In this document: positions 48,526 to 57,087 of the stretch, in pieces | Numbering within the stretch: position 1 is the stretch's first letter | How the letters are laid out: every line of letters starts with the position of its first letter | Assembly (NCBI GenBank): GCA_002304505.1 | Contig: NCEH01000002.1 | Location: forward strand, 1-64,000 | DNA from: Rhizobiales bacterium 32-66-11 | Lineage (GTDB): Bacteria; Pseudomonadota; Alphaproteobacteria; Rhizobiales; Xanthobacteraceae | Direction: 5' to 3' | Length of the DNA: 64,000 bases | Notes under the pieces: model-generated | Databases searched by the model: none | The model's input: the letters and a program-made list of their open reading frames with translations, nothing else | What the model was told of the DNA's origin: nothing | Program-made: the position numbers and the translations under genes

Positions 48526-49908
48526 TTATTCAGCCGCCAACGCGCTGAGAATCCGAGCCCAGCTGCGGGTGCCCTGTCGGAAGCAGCGCACGTCGTATTT
48601 CTCGTTGGGCGAATGGATGCGATCATCGTCCAGCGCGAAGCCGATGAGCAGCGTGTCCATGCCGAGCGCGGCCTTGAACTGGCCGACGATGGGAATGGAA
48701 CCACCGCTGCCGATGGTCACGGGGGCAACGCCCCATTCCGCCTTCAGCGCCGCCGCCGCCTTGGCGAGATCGGCGCTGTCCGGCGGCACCATCACCGCCG
48801 GGCTGCCCTCGCCGAGCATGAGGTCGAGTGTGCAGTCGGCGGGAATGCGTGCCTTTACGAACGCCTCGAAGGCGGCGCGGATCGCCTTCGGATCCTGGTC
48901 CGCCACCAGGCGGAAGGTGACCTTGGCGGTGGCCTTGGCGGGAATGATGGTCTTGGTGCCCTGCCCCATATAGCCGCCGAACAGGCCGTTCACCTCGAAC
49001 GTGGGCCGCGACTGGATCTGCTCGATCAGCAGCCGGTCCGCCTCGCCGGTGGAAATGGACAGGCCCACCGGGCCGAGAAACGCCTCGGCGGTGAGGCCGA
49101 GCCCCTCCCATTGCGCGCGCACGGCGGGCGCGGGTTCGCGCACATCGTCATAGAAGCCGGGAATGGTCACCCGGCCCTTGGCGTCGTGCACGTCCGCGAT
49201 CAGGCGGGCGAGCACATGCAGCGGGTTGCGCGCCGCGCCGCCGAACAGGCCGGAATGCAGGTCGCGGCTCGCCCCGGTCACGGTGATCTCGGCATGCAGC
49301 ATGCCGCGCAGCGAGGTGGTGATGGCGGGGGTGTCGCGGTCCCACATGCCGGTGTCGCAGACCAGCGCCAGATCGGCACCGAGTTCCGCGCCATGGGCTT
49401 TCAGGAACGCCGGCATGCTGGGCGAGCCGCACTCCTCCTCCCCCTCCAGCATCACGGTCACATCCACCGGCAGCGCGCCGGTGACATCGCGATGGGCGCG
49501 CAGGGCTTCGAGGAAGGTGAAGATCTGGCCCTTATCATCGCTGGCCCCGCGCGCGACGATCTGCGGCCGGCCGTCCGGGCTGGTGCGAATCTGGGGATCG
49601 AACGGCGGGCTGTCCCACAGCTCCAGCGGGTCGACCGGCTGCACGTCGTAATGGCCGTAAAACAGCACCCGTCGGGCGGCGCCGGTGTCCGTACGACCCA
49701 CCACGACGGGATGGCCGGTGGTTTCGTGAACTTGCGCGGAAAAGCCGAGTTCGACCAGGGAATCGGCGGCGAATTTCGCGGCGCGGCGGCATTCGTCCGC
49801 GAACGCCGGGTCGGTGGAAATGCTCTCGATGCGCAGGAAATCGCTGAGCCGGGCCAGGCTCGCGTCGAGCTCACCGTCGATCCGATCGAGAATCCGGTCC
49901 AGCGCCAT
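48526..49908 (-). CDS. M20-family metallopeptidase (dipeptidase)
   Basis: A 460-residue enzyme, ATG at 49908 behind GGAGGAG. Metal-binding and catalytic blocks: VLFYGHYDVQPVDP (His, Asp), RGASDDKGQI (Asp bridge), MLEGEEECGSPS (catalytic Glu pair), LVCDTGMWD and IHSPNEKYDV (C-terminal His). The lid domain (about 200-300) carries SRDLHSGLFGGAARNPLHVL. It hydrolyses dipeptides or related amides with two zinc ions in the cytoplasm. The exact substrate is not readable. Confidence 0.95.
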   Translation of the reverse strand: MALDRILDRIDGELDASLARLSDFLRIESISTDPAFADECRRAAKFAADSLVELGFSAQVHETTGHPVVVGRTDTGAARRVLFYGHYDVQPVDPLELWDSPPFDPQIRTSPDGRPQIVARGASDDKGQIFTFLEALRAHRDVTGALPVDVTVMLEGEEECGSPSMPAFLKAHGAELGADLALVCDTGMWDRDTPAITTSLRGMLHAEITVTGASRDLHSGLFGGAARNPLHVLARLIADVHDAKGRVTIPGFYDDVREPAPAVRAQWEGLGLTAEAFLGPVGLSISTGEADRLLIEQIQSRPTFEVNGLFGGYMGQGTKTIIPAKATAKVTFRLVADQDPKAIRAAFEAFVKARIPADCTLDLMLGEGSPAVMVPPDSADLAKAAAALKAEWGVAPVTIGSGGSIPIVGQFKAALGMDTLLIGFALDDDRIHSPNEKYDVRCFRQGTRSWARILSALAAE

Positions 49909-50167
49909 CTGCCTCTCCTCCTCCGCCCCAGGCCGGGCAGCCGAGGGAATCGGGCGCGATGCTGGGCCGCCCCGGGCCTTGAGGCAAGATGGATCGTTCA
50001 ATGGATCGGGTGATGGCATGCGCCGGCGTGACCGCGCCATCGCCTGTCACGCGCGCGCGGAAAATCTTGTCCCGGCAGAGCCAAGCCTTTGAAATCGCAG
50101 GCGGCGATGCGCGCCTGCGAGAGGGTGCGCGGCCGTTGAGCCGCGCGGCGCCCTCGGCTTTCGGCAA

Positions 50168-50605
50168 TCAGCTTGCGGCAAGCAGCGGGCTGCGCACCGT
50201 GGCATCGTCATGGCTGGACAAGGCGGGCCTCTGGGCGCGGCGCGCCCGCTGGAGCACAGAGCCGATGCGCCGGTAGAGCAGGCGCGGCAGCAAAGGCATG
50301 GCCACCGCCGCATCATAGCCGGCGCGACTGGCAAGGCGGGCCAGAACGGTGGGCGCCCCCTCGGTCACGAGAATGCCGGGCACGGCGTCCGGCCCTTCGC
50401 GGAAGGGATGATCAGGCACGAGGTCCATCGAGGCCGCCTGGACCACGATCACATCAAAAGCGCGCGGAGCGTTCAGCGCTTCGGCTATGGAGGCGACTTC
50501 AGTCACGGCCCCGACGCCCAGCGCCTTCAGACCGACACACGTGACTTCACGACGCGCCGAGTCCGAATCGACAACGAGAATGCGGGCAGTTGGCAACACC
50601 TTCAT
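50168..50605 (-). CDS. Receiver-domain-like protein lacking the phosphoacceptor aspartate
   Basis: A 145-residue protein, ATG at 50605 with GGGAG upstream. The N-terminus ARILVVDSDSARREV and the strand FDVIVVQAASMDL follow the response-regulator receiver fold, and ILVTEGA and YDAAVAMPLLPRLLYRRI continue it. At the position of the phosphorylated aspartate there is Gln or Ala, and the switch lysine is replaced (VAMPL instead of KP). It is therefore probably a pseudo-receiver that signals by binding rather than phosphorylation. No kinase is adjacent. Confidence 0.7.
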   Translation of the reverse strand: MKVLPTARILVVDSDSARREVTCVGLKALGVGAVTEVASIAEALNAPRAFDVIVVQAASMDLVPDHPFREGPDAVPGILVTEGAPTVLARLASRAGYDAAVAMPLLPRLLYRRIGSVLQRARRAQRPALSSHDDATVRSPLLAAS

Positions 50606-50752
50606 GGGGCGCTCCCATTAAGAAGCGCACCGGCCGCTGCACGGCCGGGGCGCTGGTTAAGCAGCTCCGGCCGAACGCAACCCCGCAATCACGTTCGACA
50701 CGACTATATTGATACCACATCGCACCGTGGACGCAACTGTGGCCCGCTCCGA

Positions 50753-52324
50753 TCACCGACTGATGCTACCGAGAATGCCGCGCAAAATCGCCTTGCCAAG
50801 CTGGGTTCCGACCTGCGACGCAACGGAACGCGCCACCTGTCGCACCACGACTTCCGTTGTGGTCATGCGGCTTGACGCGGGCGCGCGGGACGGCGCGCGG
50901 GCGGGCGCGGGGCCGGTCGGCGGCACGGTCGCGCGGCCCCATGGCCCTGTGGATGGACCCGTCGGGCGGACACGCTCGGGCGCGCTTTTGCCCGGGGCGC
51001 CCCTTTCAGGCGCGCTTTTCTCGGCCGCCCGCTGCTGAAGAATCTCGAACGCCGATTCCCGATCCAGAGGCGCATCGTAAAGATGGCCCACCGGGCTCTG
51101 CCGCACAATTTCCTGGCGCTCCGCATTGCTCACCGGGCCGATCCGGCCGCAGGGAGGGCGGATCAGCGTGCGCTCCACCATGGTGGGCGTGCCATTGCCT
51201 TCGAGGGTGGAGACCAGAGCCTCGCCCTTGCCCAATTCCATGATCACTTGCGCGGTGTCGAGCTTGGGATTGGGACGGAAGGTCTCTGCCGCCGCCTTCA
51301 CCGCCTTATGGTCGCGGGGCGTGAAGGCGCGCAGCGCGTGCTGGACCCGGTTGCCCAATTGGGCGAGGACGCTCTGGGGCACGTCGAGGGGATTCTGCGT
51401 GACGAAATAGACCCCGACCCCCTTGGAGCGGATCAGCCGCACCACTTGTTCCACTTTCTCCAGCAGTGCCTTCGGCGCCTCGTTGAACAGAAGGTGCGCC
51501 TCGTCGAAGAAGAACACGAGCTTGGGCTTTTCCACGTCGCCGACTTCCGGCAATTGCTCGAACAGTTCGGACAGCAGCCACAGCAGGAAGCAGGAATACA
51601 GCCGCGGCGCGCTCATCAGCTTGTCGGCGGCAAGAATTGAGATGGTTCCATAGCCCGAGCGGTCCACCCGCATCAGGTCCTTGATGTCGAGTGCCGGCTC
51701 GCCGAAGAAACGGTCCCCGCCCTGGTTCTCGAGCATCAGCAATTGGCGCTGGATGGCGCCGACGCTGGCGGCGGAGACATTGCCATATTGCGCGGACAGG
51801 CTCTTGGCATTTTCCGACACCCACACCAGCATGGCCCGCAGGTCTTTGAGATCCAGCAGCAGCAGGCCCTGTTCGTCGGCGACGCGGAAGACGATGTTGA
51901 GCACGCCTTCCTGGGTCTCGTTCAGGCCCATCAGGCGGGCCAGCAGCAGAGGCCCCATCTCGGAAACCGTGGCGCGGATGGGGTGGCCCTGTTCGCCGAA
52001 CATGTCCCAGAAGATCACCGGAAAGGTATCAGCCTCATAGGCGATCCCCACCTCCTTGGCGCGCTGGAGCAGGAAATCCTTGCCCTCTCCCTTGGCCGCG
52101 ACGCCGGAGAGGTCGCCCTTGATATCGGCCGCGAACACCGGCACCCCGGCGCGGGAGAAGCCTTCCGCCATCGCCTGGAGTGTCACCGTCTTGCCGGTGC
52201 CCGTGGCGCCGGTCACCAGGCCGTGGCGATTGGCAAGCCGCAAAGTGAGATACTGGGGATGCACGCTCTTTCCGGTCACGCTCGCGCCGAGAAAGATCTT
52301 GCCGTCCGAATCGGGGCTCGCCAT
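50753..52324 (-). CDS. HerA-like DUF853 ATPase
   Basis: A 523-residue protein. The Walker A is [17 protein letters not shown] and the Walker [26 protein letters not shown] and [20 protein letters not shown] are conserved in the DUF853 (YjgR) branch of the HerA/FtsK superfamily. The C-terminal 80 residues hold a Pro/Ala-rich linker and a short helix, [20 protein letters not shown]. The GGGAGGA box sits before the ATG at 52324; 19 residues more would be added from 52381. Cytoplasmic; biological role not established. Confidence 0.92.
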   Translation of the reverse strand: MASPDSDGKIFLGASVTGKSVHPQYLTLRLANRHGLVTGATGTGKTVTLQAMAEGFSRAGVPVFAADIKGDLSGVAAKGEGKDFLLQRAKEVGIAYEADTFPVIFWDMFGEQGHPIRATVSEMGPLLLARLMGLNETQEGVLNIVFRVADEQGLLLLDLKDLRAMLVWVSENAKSLSAQYGNVSAASVGAIQRQLLMLENQGGDRFFGEPALDIKDLMRVDRSGYGTISILAADKLMSAPRLYSCFLLWLLSELFEQLPEVGDVEKPKLVFFFDEAHLLFNEAPKALLEKVEQVVRLIRSKGVGVYFVTQNPLDVPQSVLAQLGNRVQHALRAFTPRDHKAVKAAAETFRPNPKLDTAQVIMELGKGEALVSTLEGNGTPTMVERTLIRPPCGRIGPVSNAERQEIVRQSPVGHLYDAPLDRESAFEILQQRAAEKSAPERGAPGKSAPERVRPTGPSTGPWGRATVPPTGPAPARAPSRAPASSRMTTTEVVVRQVARSVASQVGTQLGKAILRGILGSISR

Positions 52325-52476
52325 GCCATCCTCCCAAACTTCGCTGTCCGCTTTGTCGCGCGGGCAACACCGTGCGGGCAAGTGGCGTCGAGCGCTTTTG
52401 CGCGCTTGCGCCCATGGTGCGGCGCAGTCAATATCCCGCCGCGCCGGCCCGACGAAACCGCGAGAAGGAGTTGCCC

Positions 52477-52857
52477 ATGGATGAGTTGACCGCTCGACTC
52501 ATGGACAAGGTCGGGGTGAGCGAGCAGACCGCGCGCGCCGCCATCGAAATGGTGCTGTCGTTTCTCTCGCGCGAGGCGCCTCCGGCCGCGATCGCCGAGC
52601 TCGTCGCCGCCATCCCGGACCTGAAGGGCGAATTGCAGATGCCGCCCGACGAAGCCGCATTTCCCGCCGCCACCGGCCATTTCGGCGGCATGGCGCGGTT
52701 GATGCGGATCGCCGACCAGATGATGGAAGCCGGCATGACCATGCCGCAGGTGCAGGATGCCACCCGCGAAGTGGTCGCGTTCGCACGCGAAAAGGCGGGA
52801 TCGGACCTGGTGGACCGGATCGTCGCCGCCGTCCCGGGTTTGCGACAGGTGGCGTGA
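52477..52857 (+). CDS. DUF2267-type small helical protein
   Basis: A 126-residue all-helical protein, [20 protein letters not shown] at the start and [20 protein letters not shown] near the end, with GAAGGAG before the ATG. The pattern matches proteins annotated DUF2267 in Hyphomicrobiales, function unknown. Only 38 bases separate it from folP on the same strand, so the two may share a transcript; it is divergent from the HerA-like gene. Confidence 0.8.
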   Translation: MDELTARLMDKVGVSEQTARAAIEMVLSFLSREAPPAAIAELVAAIPDLKGELQMPPDEAAFPAATGHFGGMARLMRIADQMMEAGMTMPQVQDATREVVAFAREKAGSDLVDRIVAAVPGLRQVA

Positions 52858-52895
52858 GCCGGCGGGCCCGCGCCGGCATCGGAGTTGATGCAAAG

Positions 52896-53735
52896 ATGAC
52901 CTCTCCCGCTGCTCCCCGCATGCTCCAGGCGCGCGGCCGTGCCCTGCCCCTCGGCCCGCGCACCCTGGTCATGGGCATATTGAACGTGACGCCGGATTCC
53001 TTTTCCGACGGCGGCCGCAGCCTCGCGGTGGAAGATGCGCTCGCCACCGCACGGCGCCTCACGAGCGAAGGGGCGGACATTCTCGACATCGGCGGGGAAT
53101 CGACCCGGCCGGGTCATGTTCCGGTGGCGGCGGACGAGGAATGGGCGCGCGTCGCGCCGGTGCTGGAGGCTTTGCAGGCCGAAACCGGCGTGCCGATTTC
53201 CATCGACACGTCCAAGGCCGAGGTCGCCCGCCGCGCCATCGCCGCCGGCGCGGTGATCGTCAATGACGTGTGGGGCTTCACCCGCGACCCCGAGATGGCC
53301 CAGGTGGTCGCGGACAGCGAGGCCGCCGCCGTGCTCATGCACAATCGCGCCGAGGTGGATGCCGGCCTCGATATCATCGACGAATTGCTGGCCTTCTTCG
53401 ATGGCGCGCTGGGGCGCGCGACCCGCGCCGGCGTGCGCACGGATCGCATCGTGCTCGATCCGGGCATCGGCTTCGGCAAGACCTTCCCGCAAAATCTCGC
53501 CGCCATCGCCCGCCTGCCGGAATTGCGCGTGCTGGGCTATCCGCTGCTGCTCGGCACCTCGCGCAAATCGCTCATCGGCAAGGTCATCGACAGCCTGCCT
53601 GCGGAGCGCGTGCCGGGAACCATCGCCTCCAACGTCATCGGCATCATGGCGGGGGTCGAGATCATTCGCGTGCACGATGTGGCCGCCCATGTCCAGGCCG
53701 CGCGCGTCGCGGAAGCGATCCGCGACGCGACATGA
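52896..53735 (+). CDS. folP: Dihydropteroate synthase
   Basis: A 279-residue enzyme that joins 4-aminobenzoate to hydroxymethyl-dihydropterin diphosphate in folate synthesis, the target of sulfonamides. Pterin and PABA motifs are present: MGILNVTPDSFSDGG, DIGGESTRPGH, VPISIDTSKAEVAR, IVNDVWGF, DPGIGFGKT and LLGTSRKSLIG. The ATG at 52896 was preferred to a GTG at 52854. Its TGA overlaps the folK ATG (ATGA, 53732-53735). folB, often between these genes, is absent. Confidence 0.96.
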   Translation: MTSPAAPRMLQARGRALPLGPRTLVMGILNVTPDSFSDGGRSLAVEDALATARRLTSEGADILDIGGESTRPGHVPVAADEEWARVAPVLEALQAETGVPISIDTSKAEVARRAIAAGAVIVNDVWGFTRDPEMAQVVADSEAAAVLMHNRAEVDAGLDIIDELLAFFDGALGRATRAGVRTDRIVLDPGIGFGKTFPQNLAAIARLPELRVLGYPLLLGTSRKSLIGKVIDSLPAERVPGTIASNVIGIMAGVEIIRVHDVAAHVQAARVAEAIRDAT

Positions 53736-54217
53736 GCCTCACCCGCGCCTACCTCTGCCTTGGTGCCAATGTGGGAGCGCCGCGCGAGACGCTGGCCCTC
53801 GCGGTGGCGACACTGGCGCGGGCGGGACTGACCATCGTCGCGCGCTCGGCGCTCTACCGCACGCCGCCTTGGGGGCCGGTGCCTCAGCCGCCCTATCTCA
53901 ACCAGGTCGTGGCGGTGGATTGCCCGCTCGACGCGCGCGGCCTGCTTTATCTCGCGCTGCTGGTCGAGCGCATGCTGGGGCGCGACCGCGCGCGCGAAGT
54001 GCGCTTCGGCCCACGCACCATCGATATTGATATCCTGGCGTTCGGCGATGCGCGGATCGAGGACAGCGATCTACAACTGCCCCATCCGCGCCTGATGGAG
54101 CGCGCCTTCGCTTTGGTGCCGCTGGTAGAGATCGCCCCGGGGCTGCAAATCGGCGGCGTCCGCGCGGCCGATGCGCTGGCGCGGCTCGACGCGAGCGCGA
54201 TCCTCAAGCTCGCCTGA
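53732..54217 (+). CDS. folK: 2-amino-4-hydroxy-6-hydroxymethyldihydropteridine diphosphokinase
   Basis: A 161-residue HPPK. It transfers diphosphate from ATP to hydroxymethyl-dihydropterin, making the substrate of FolP. Diagnostic segments are AYLCLGANVGAPRETL, SALYRTPPWGP, FGPRTIDIDILAFGD (metal-binding aspartates) and LPHPRLMERAFALVPLVEIA. Translationally coupled to folP by ATGA. A bidirectional terminator follows at 54228. Confidence 0.96.
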   Translation: MSLTRAYLCLGANVGAPRETLALAVATLARAGLTIVARSALYRTPPWGPVPQPPYLNQVVAVDCPLDARGLLYLALLVERMLGRDRAREVRFGPRTIDIDILAFGDARIEDSDLQLPHPRLMERAFALVPLVEIAPGLQIGGVRAADALARLDASAILKLA

Positions 54218-54227
54218 AGCGCCCAAC

Positions 54228-54264
54228 AAAAGGGCGCCGCGGCCCTGCGGCGCGGCGCCCTTTT
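54228..54264. terminator. Bidirectional intrinsic terminator between folK and csbD
   Basis: AAAAGGGCGCCGCG (54228-54241) and CGCGGCGCCCTTTT (54251-54264) form a perfect 14-bp stem with a 9-base loop and A/T runs on both sides, ending transcription from both convergent genes. Confidence 0.95.
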
Positions 54265-54302
54265 AAAAACCAGGCGGTGACGGACCAAGCGGTCCGCGCG
54301 CC

Positions 54303-54509
54303 TCAATTCATGCGGCTGTTGTCGGCCCAGGCATCCACCTGGCGCTTCACTTCGTCCTTGGCGAGGCCGTAGCGCTCCTGCAACTTGCCTTCAAGCACCT
54401 CGCGATTGCCCTTGATCTCGGCGAGATCATCGTCGGTCAGCTTGCCCCATTGGCTCTTCACATTGCCGGTGAATTGCTTCCAATTGCCTTCGATGCGGTC
54501 CCAGTTCAT
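54303..54509 (-). CDS. CsbD-family stress protein
   Basis: A 68-residue hydrophilic protein, MNWDRIEGNWKQFTGNVKSQ with WGKLTDDDLAEIKG following, a classic CsbD. The family is induced by general stress and of unknown mechanism. AGGAGT precedes the ATG at 54509. The upstream region has a 24-bp perfect palindrome that could control it. Confidence 0.95.
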   Translation of the reverse strand: MNWDRIEGNWKQFTGNVKSQWGKLTDDDLAEIKGNREVLEGKLQERYGLAKDEVKRQVDAWADNSRMN

Positions 54510-54541
54510 GAGGAAACTCCTGTGCGGGGAAAGATGACCCT

Positions 54542-54602
54542 ACAACGCGCGCCGGCGCGCGTTGTTCCAGCTTCGCCCCATTGAGCCTTCGCCCCATTGA
54601 GC
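54542..54602. promoter_or_regulatory. 24-bp perfect palindrome and 16-bp duplication between csbD and meaB
   Basis: ACAACGCGCGCC (54542-54553) is followed at once by its reverse complement (54554-54565). Next, CTTCGCCCCATTGAGC is present twice in tandem (54571-54586, 54587-54602). The dyad lies 33 bases upstream of csbD and about 120 upstream of meaB, without a T-run, so an operator is more likely than a terminator. Confidence 0.6.
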
Positions 54603-54686
54603 GCGGGTCGCGAAGCCGGCATGCTCGGCGCCGCACCATCGCGCAAAGCGGGAATCACAATGGCTGGGGCCGCCGAAGGGAATGTC

Positions 54687-55673
54687 ATGACGCAGGTGAG
54701 GGACGACGACGCCATGCTTGCCGAAGGCGTCGTTCGCGGCGAGCGCGCCGCCCTGGCGCGGGCCATTACCTTGATCGAATCCCGTCGCCCGGATCATCGC
54801 CGCCGCGCTGAAATCCTTCTTCAAGGCCTGCTGCCGCGCACCGGCAACGCCTATCGCGTGGGCATCACCGGCGTGCCCGGGGTGGGCAAATCCACCACCA
54901 TTGACGCGCTGGGCACTTATCTCACGCAGCAGGGCCACAAGGTGGCGGTGCTGGCGGTGGACCCCTCCTCCACGCGCACCGGCGGATCCATCCTCGGCGA
55001 CAAGACCCGCATGGCCCGCCTTTCGGTCGACCCCAACGCCTTCGTGCGCCCCTCGCCTTCCAGCGGCACGCTCGGCGGCATCGCCGCCAAGACGCGCGAA
55101 ACCATGCTTTTGTGCGAGGCCGCAGGCTTCGACGTGGTGCTGGTGGAAACGGTGGGCGTTGGCCAGTCGGAAACCGCGGTGGCGGATCTCACGGACACGT
55201 TCCTGGTGCTGATGCTGCCGGGCGCGGGAGACGAACTCCAGGGCATCAAGAAGGGCGTGCTGGAACTCGCCGACATCGTCGCCGTAAACAAGGCGGACGG
55301 CGACAATCTCATCCGCGCGCGCGCGGCGGCGGGGGAATATCGCGCGGCGCTGCATCTGCTGGGCGCGCGCGCCGCCCATTGGTCGCCGCCGGTCCTCACC
55401 TATTCCGGCCTCACGGGCGAGGGCATTGATAAGCTCTGGGCCGAAGTGCTCAACCACCGCACGCGCTGCGAAGCTGCCGGCGCCTTCGCCGCCACGCGCC
55501 GCGCCCAGCAAGTGCGCTGGATGTGGACCCTGCTGCACGAGAAGGTGGCGGAGCGCGTCGCCAGCGATCCCGCCATCAAGGCGCGCGTGCCGGGCCTGGA
55601 AAAGGGCGTGGCCGAAGGCACCCTCTCCCCGACGCTCGCCGCGAACGAGATCGCGGCATTGCTTGGGCTCTAG
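54687..55673 (+). CDS. meaB: Methylmalonyl-CoA mutase-associated GTPase MeaB
   Basis: A 328-residue G3E-family GTPase. Walker A is GITGVPGVGKSTTIDALG; ILGDKTRMARLS, VLVETVGVGQSE and VNKADGDN give the switch and G4 motifs. It gates cofactor loading and protects adenosylcobalamin-dependent methylmalonyl-CoA mutase. ATG 54687 follows GAAGGGAA and gives the normal family length; an ATG at 54660 and a TTG at 54597 (inside the duplication) are alternatives. The mutase itself is not nearby. Confidence 0.94.
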   Translation: MTQVRDDDAMLAEGVVRGERAALARAITLIESRRPDHRRRAEILLQGLLPRTGNAYRVGITGVPGVGKSTTIDALGTYLTQQGHKVAVLAVDPSSTRTGGSILGDKTRMARLSVDPNAFVRPSPSSGTLGGIAAKTRETMLLCEAAGFDVVLVETVGVGQSETAVADLTDTFLVLMLPGAGDELQGIKKGVLELADIVAVNKADGDNLIRARAAAGEYRAALHLLGARAAHWSPPVLTYSGLTGEGIDKLWAEVLNHRTRCEAAGAFAATRRAQQVRWMWTLLHEKVAERVASDPAIKARVPGLEKGVAEGTLSPTLAANEIAALLGL

Positions 55674-55698
55674 CGCACGTGCGGCGAACACCGGGTTG

Positions 55699-55778
55699 CC
55701 GAACCTGAGATAGGCTTTGTTTCGACGCGTTTTCTGAACGCCGGACCGGAGACCACTTTTGCTGAAAAGGCTCTAGCG
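55699..55778. repeat. Dispersed intergenic element ending GCTCTAGCGCA
   Basis: The segment TTTCGACGCGTTTTCTGAAC to GGCTCTAGCGCA between meaB and the C15 peptidase gene resembles, from memory, a short element scattered between genes in Hyphomicrobiales. GGCTCTAGCGCA also occurs at the meaB stop (55665-55677), giving an 11-12 bp direct repeat around it. Confidence 0.45.
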
Positions 55779-55779
55779 C

Positions 55780-56412
55780 ATGGACCGGGGAAAGCGACAG
55801 ATCCTGATCTGCGGCTTCGGGCCATTTCCCGGCGTGCCGAAGAATCCCTCCGCGCAGGTGGCGCGGCGGCTAGGCCGGCTCGCCCGCCCCATCCTCGCAG
55901 ACACCGAGCGGCATGTGGAAATCCTGCCCACGCGCTGGGCGGCTCTGGATCAGGCCGAGGCGCGCATCCACGCGCTCAAGCCGGACGCCATCCTGCTGCT
56001 TGGCGTCGCATCCCGGCGGCGCGTGGTGTGCGTGGAAAGCCGGGCCGTGAACGCCGCCGGCTCCTTTCCCGACGCGAGCGGCGCGACGATGCCAACGCGC
56101 AAGCTCAGCGAGGGACCACAGGAAATCCGCAGCAGCGCGGATCTGCCCCGCCTGCTTGCGGCCATGCGCAGGGCCGGCCTGCCGGCGGCGCTCTCCCGCG
56201 ATGCCGGACGCTATCTCTGCAACGGACTTTATTACCGCGTGCTCGCGCTCACAGCGGGGCGCGACGTGCCGGTGGTGTTCGTGCATCTGCCCGGAGGGCC
56301 CGGAACGCGCGGTCGCGCCTGGGAGGACCGGCTCGTGAAAGGGCTCGGGCAGGGTCTCGCGGCGCTGTCAGGCCGGCTCAACGATCGCGGCGGGGCGGCT
56401 TGGGCGGGGTAA
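55780..56412 (+). CDS. pcp: Pyroglutamyl-peptidase I (C15 family)
   Basis: A 210-residue cysteine peptidase. The catalytic triad positions are E86 (VCVESRAVN), C147 (DAGRYLCNGLYY) and H169 (VVFVHLPG), in the normal spacing; ICGFGPFPGVPKNPS is the substrate loop. The family removes N-terminal pyroglutamate in the cytoplasm. The sequence is more diverged than canonical Pcp, so the specificity could differ. It ends in a 35-base tail-to-tail overlap with the next minus-strand gene. Confidence 0.88.
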   Translation: MDRGKRQILICGFGPFPGVPKNPSAQVARRLGRLARPILADTERHVEILPTRWAALDQAEARIHALKPDAILLLGVASRRRVVCVESRAVNAAGSFPDASGATMPTRKLSEGPQEIRSSADLPRLLAAMRRAGLPAALSRDAGRYLCNGLYYRVLALTAGRDVPVVFVHLPGGPGTRGRAWEDRLVKGLGQGLAALSGRLNDRGGAAWAG

Positions 56413-56635
56413 CGTCGATCATCTCGAATTCGCCCGTCCGGTAGGTCTGGGTGCGGACCTCCACCACGCCCTTGCCGGTGAGCAGATAGCGGATGCCGCC
56501 AATCACCACCAAGGCCGTGACGAACAAACCGACCGCGATCAGCAGGCTTCCGAGCAAGGTGAACAGCAGCACCGCACCGAGGGCAACGGCCAGGAGAATT
56601 CCAACGCTACGGAAGGTCGAGAAGAAGCGGGTCAT
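56378..56635 (-). CDS. Small two-helix membrane protein (85 aa)
   Basis: An 85-residue protein with two hydrophobic helices (VGILLAVALGAVLLFTLLGS and LLIAVGLFVTALVVIGGIRY) and a C-terminal cytoplasmic or periplasmic tail VEVRTQTYRTGEFEMIDVTP. No known domain was recognised. ATG 56635 is preceded by GGATTGG. The 3' ends of this gene and pcp overlap by 35 bases. Likely an inner-membrane protein of unknown role. Confidence 0.7.
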   Translation of the reverse strand: MTRFFSTFRSVGILLAVALGAVLLFTLLGSLLIAVGLFVTALVVIGGIRYLLTGKGVVEVRTQTYRTGEFEMIDVTPPKPPRRDR

Positions 56636-56811
56636 GGATCCAATCCTAATAGGGCTTAGATCCTAGTCCAAGCTTTTGGCCGCGGTGTGGCGAAAGAGCA
56701 ACGGGCCGCGCGCCTGCGGCAAAGACGCCGCGGCACAGCCTTGAGCCAAGCCGGATGGAACTCGGGCGTGGCTTTGGCGTTGACCTTCAGACACCTCAAG
56801 GAGCTAAAAGC

Positions 56812-56967
56812 ATGCCCCGCAGTGCCCTGTATGCCGTGATCATCATTCTCGCGTTCGTCGTCGGCGCCGGCAGCTATTACGCCTATCAGGAATATCAGCG
56901 GAAACAGAATTCGACGGAAATCACCATCGGCCCCGGCGGCATCAAGATTGATCCGCCGGCCCGGTGA
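56812..56967 (+). CDS. Small single-span membrane protein (51 aa)
   Basis: A 51-residue protein: MPRSALYAVIIILAFVVGAG gives one membrane helix, then YYAYQEYQRKQNSTEI and a C-terminal IGPGGIKIDPPAR. AAGGAGCTAAAAGC is a strong ribosome site before the ATG at 56812, so it is a real small gene. It is monocistronic as far as can be seen. Function unknown. Confidence 0.72.
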   Translation: MPRSALYAVIIILAFVVGAGSYYAYQEYQRKQNSTEITIGPGGIKIDPPAR

Positions 56968-57087
56968 GGGCGGCGAAACGCGGGGCTGGAGCCCAGCGGC
57001 CGGCTCGACCTGCACCGCTCCGGCATGCGCCGCGCGGCAGTGGGCCGCTGCGCTTCCTCCATGGCGAAGCGCAGCGGATCCGCCCTT

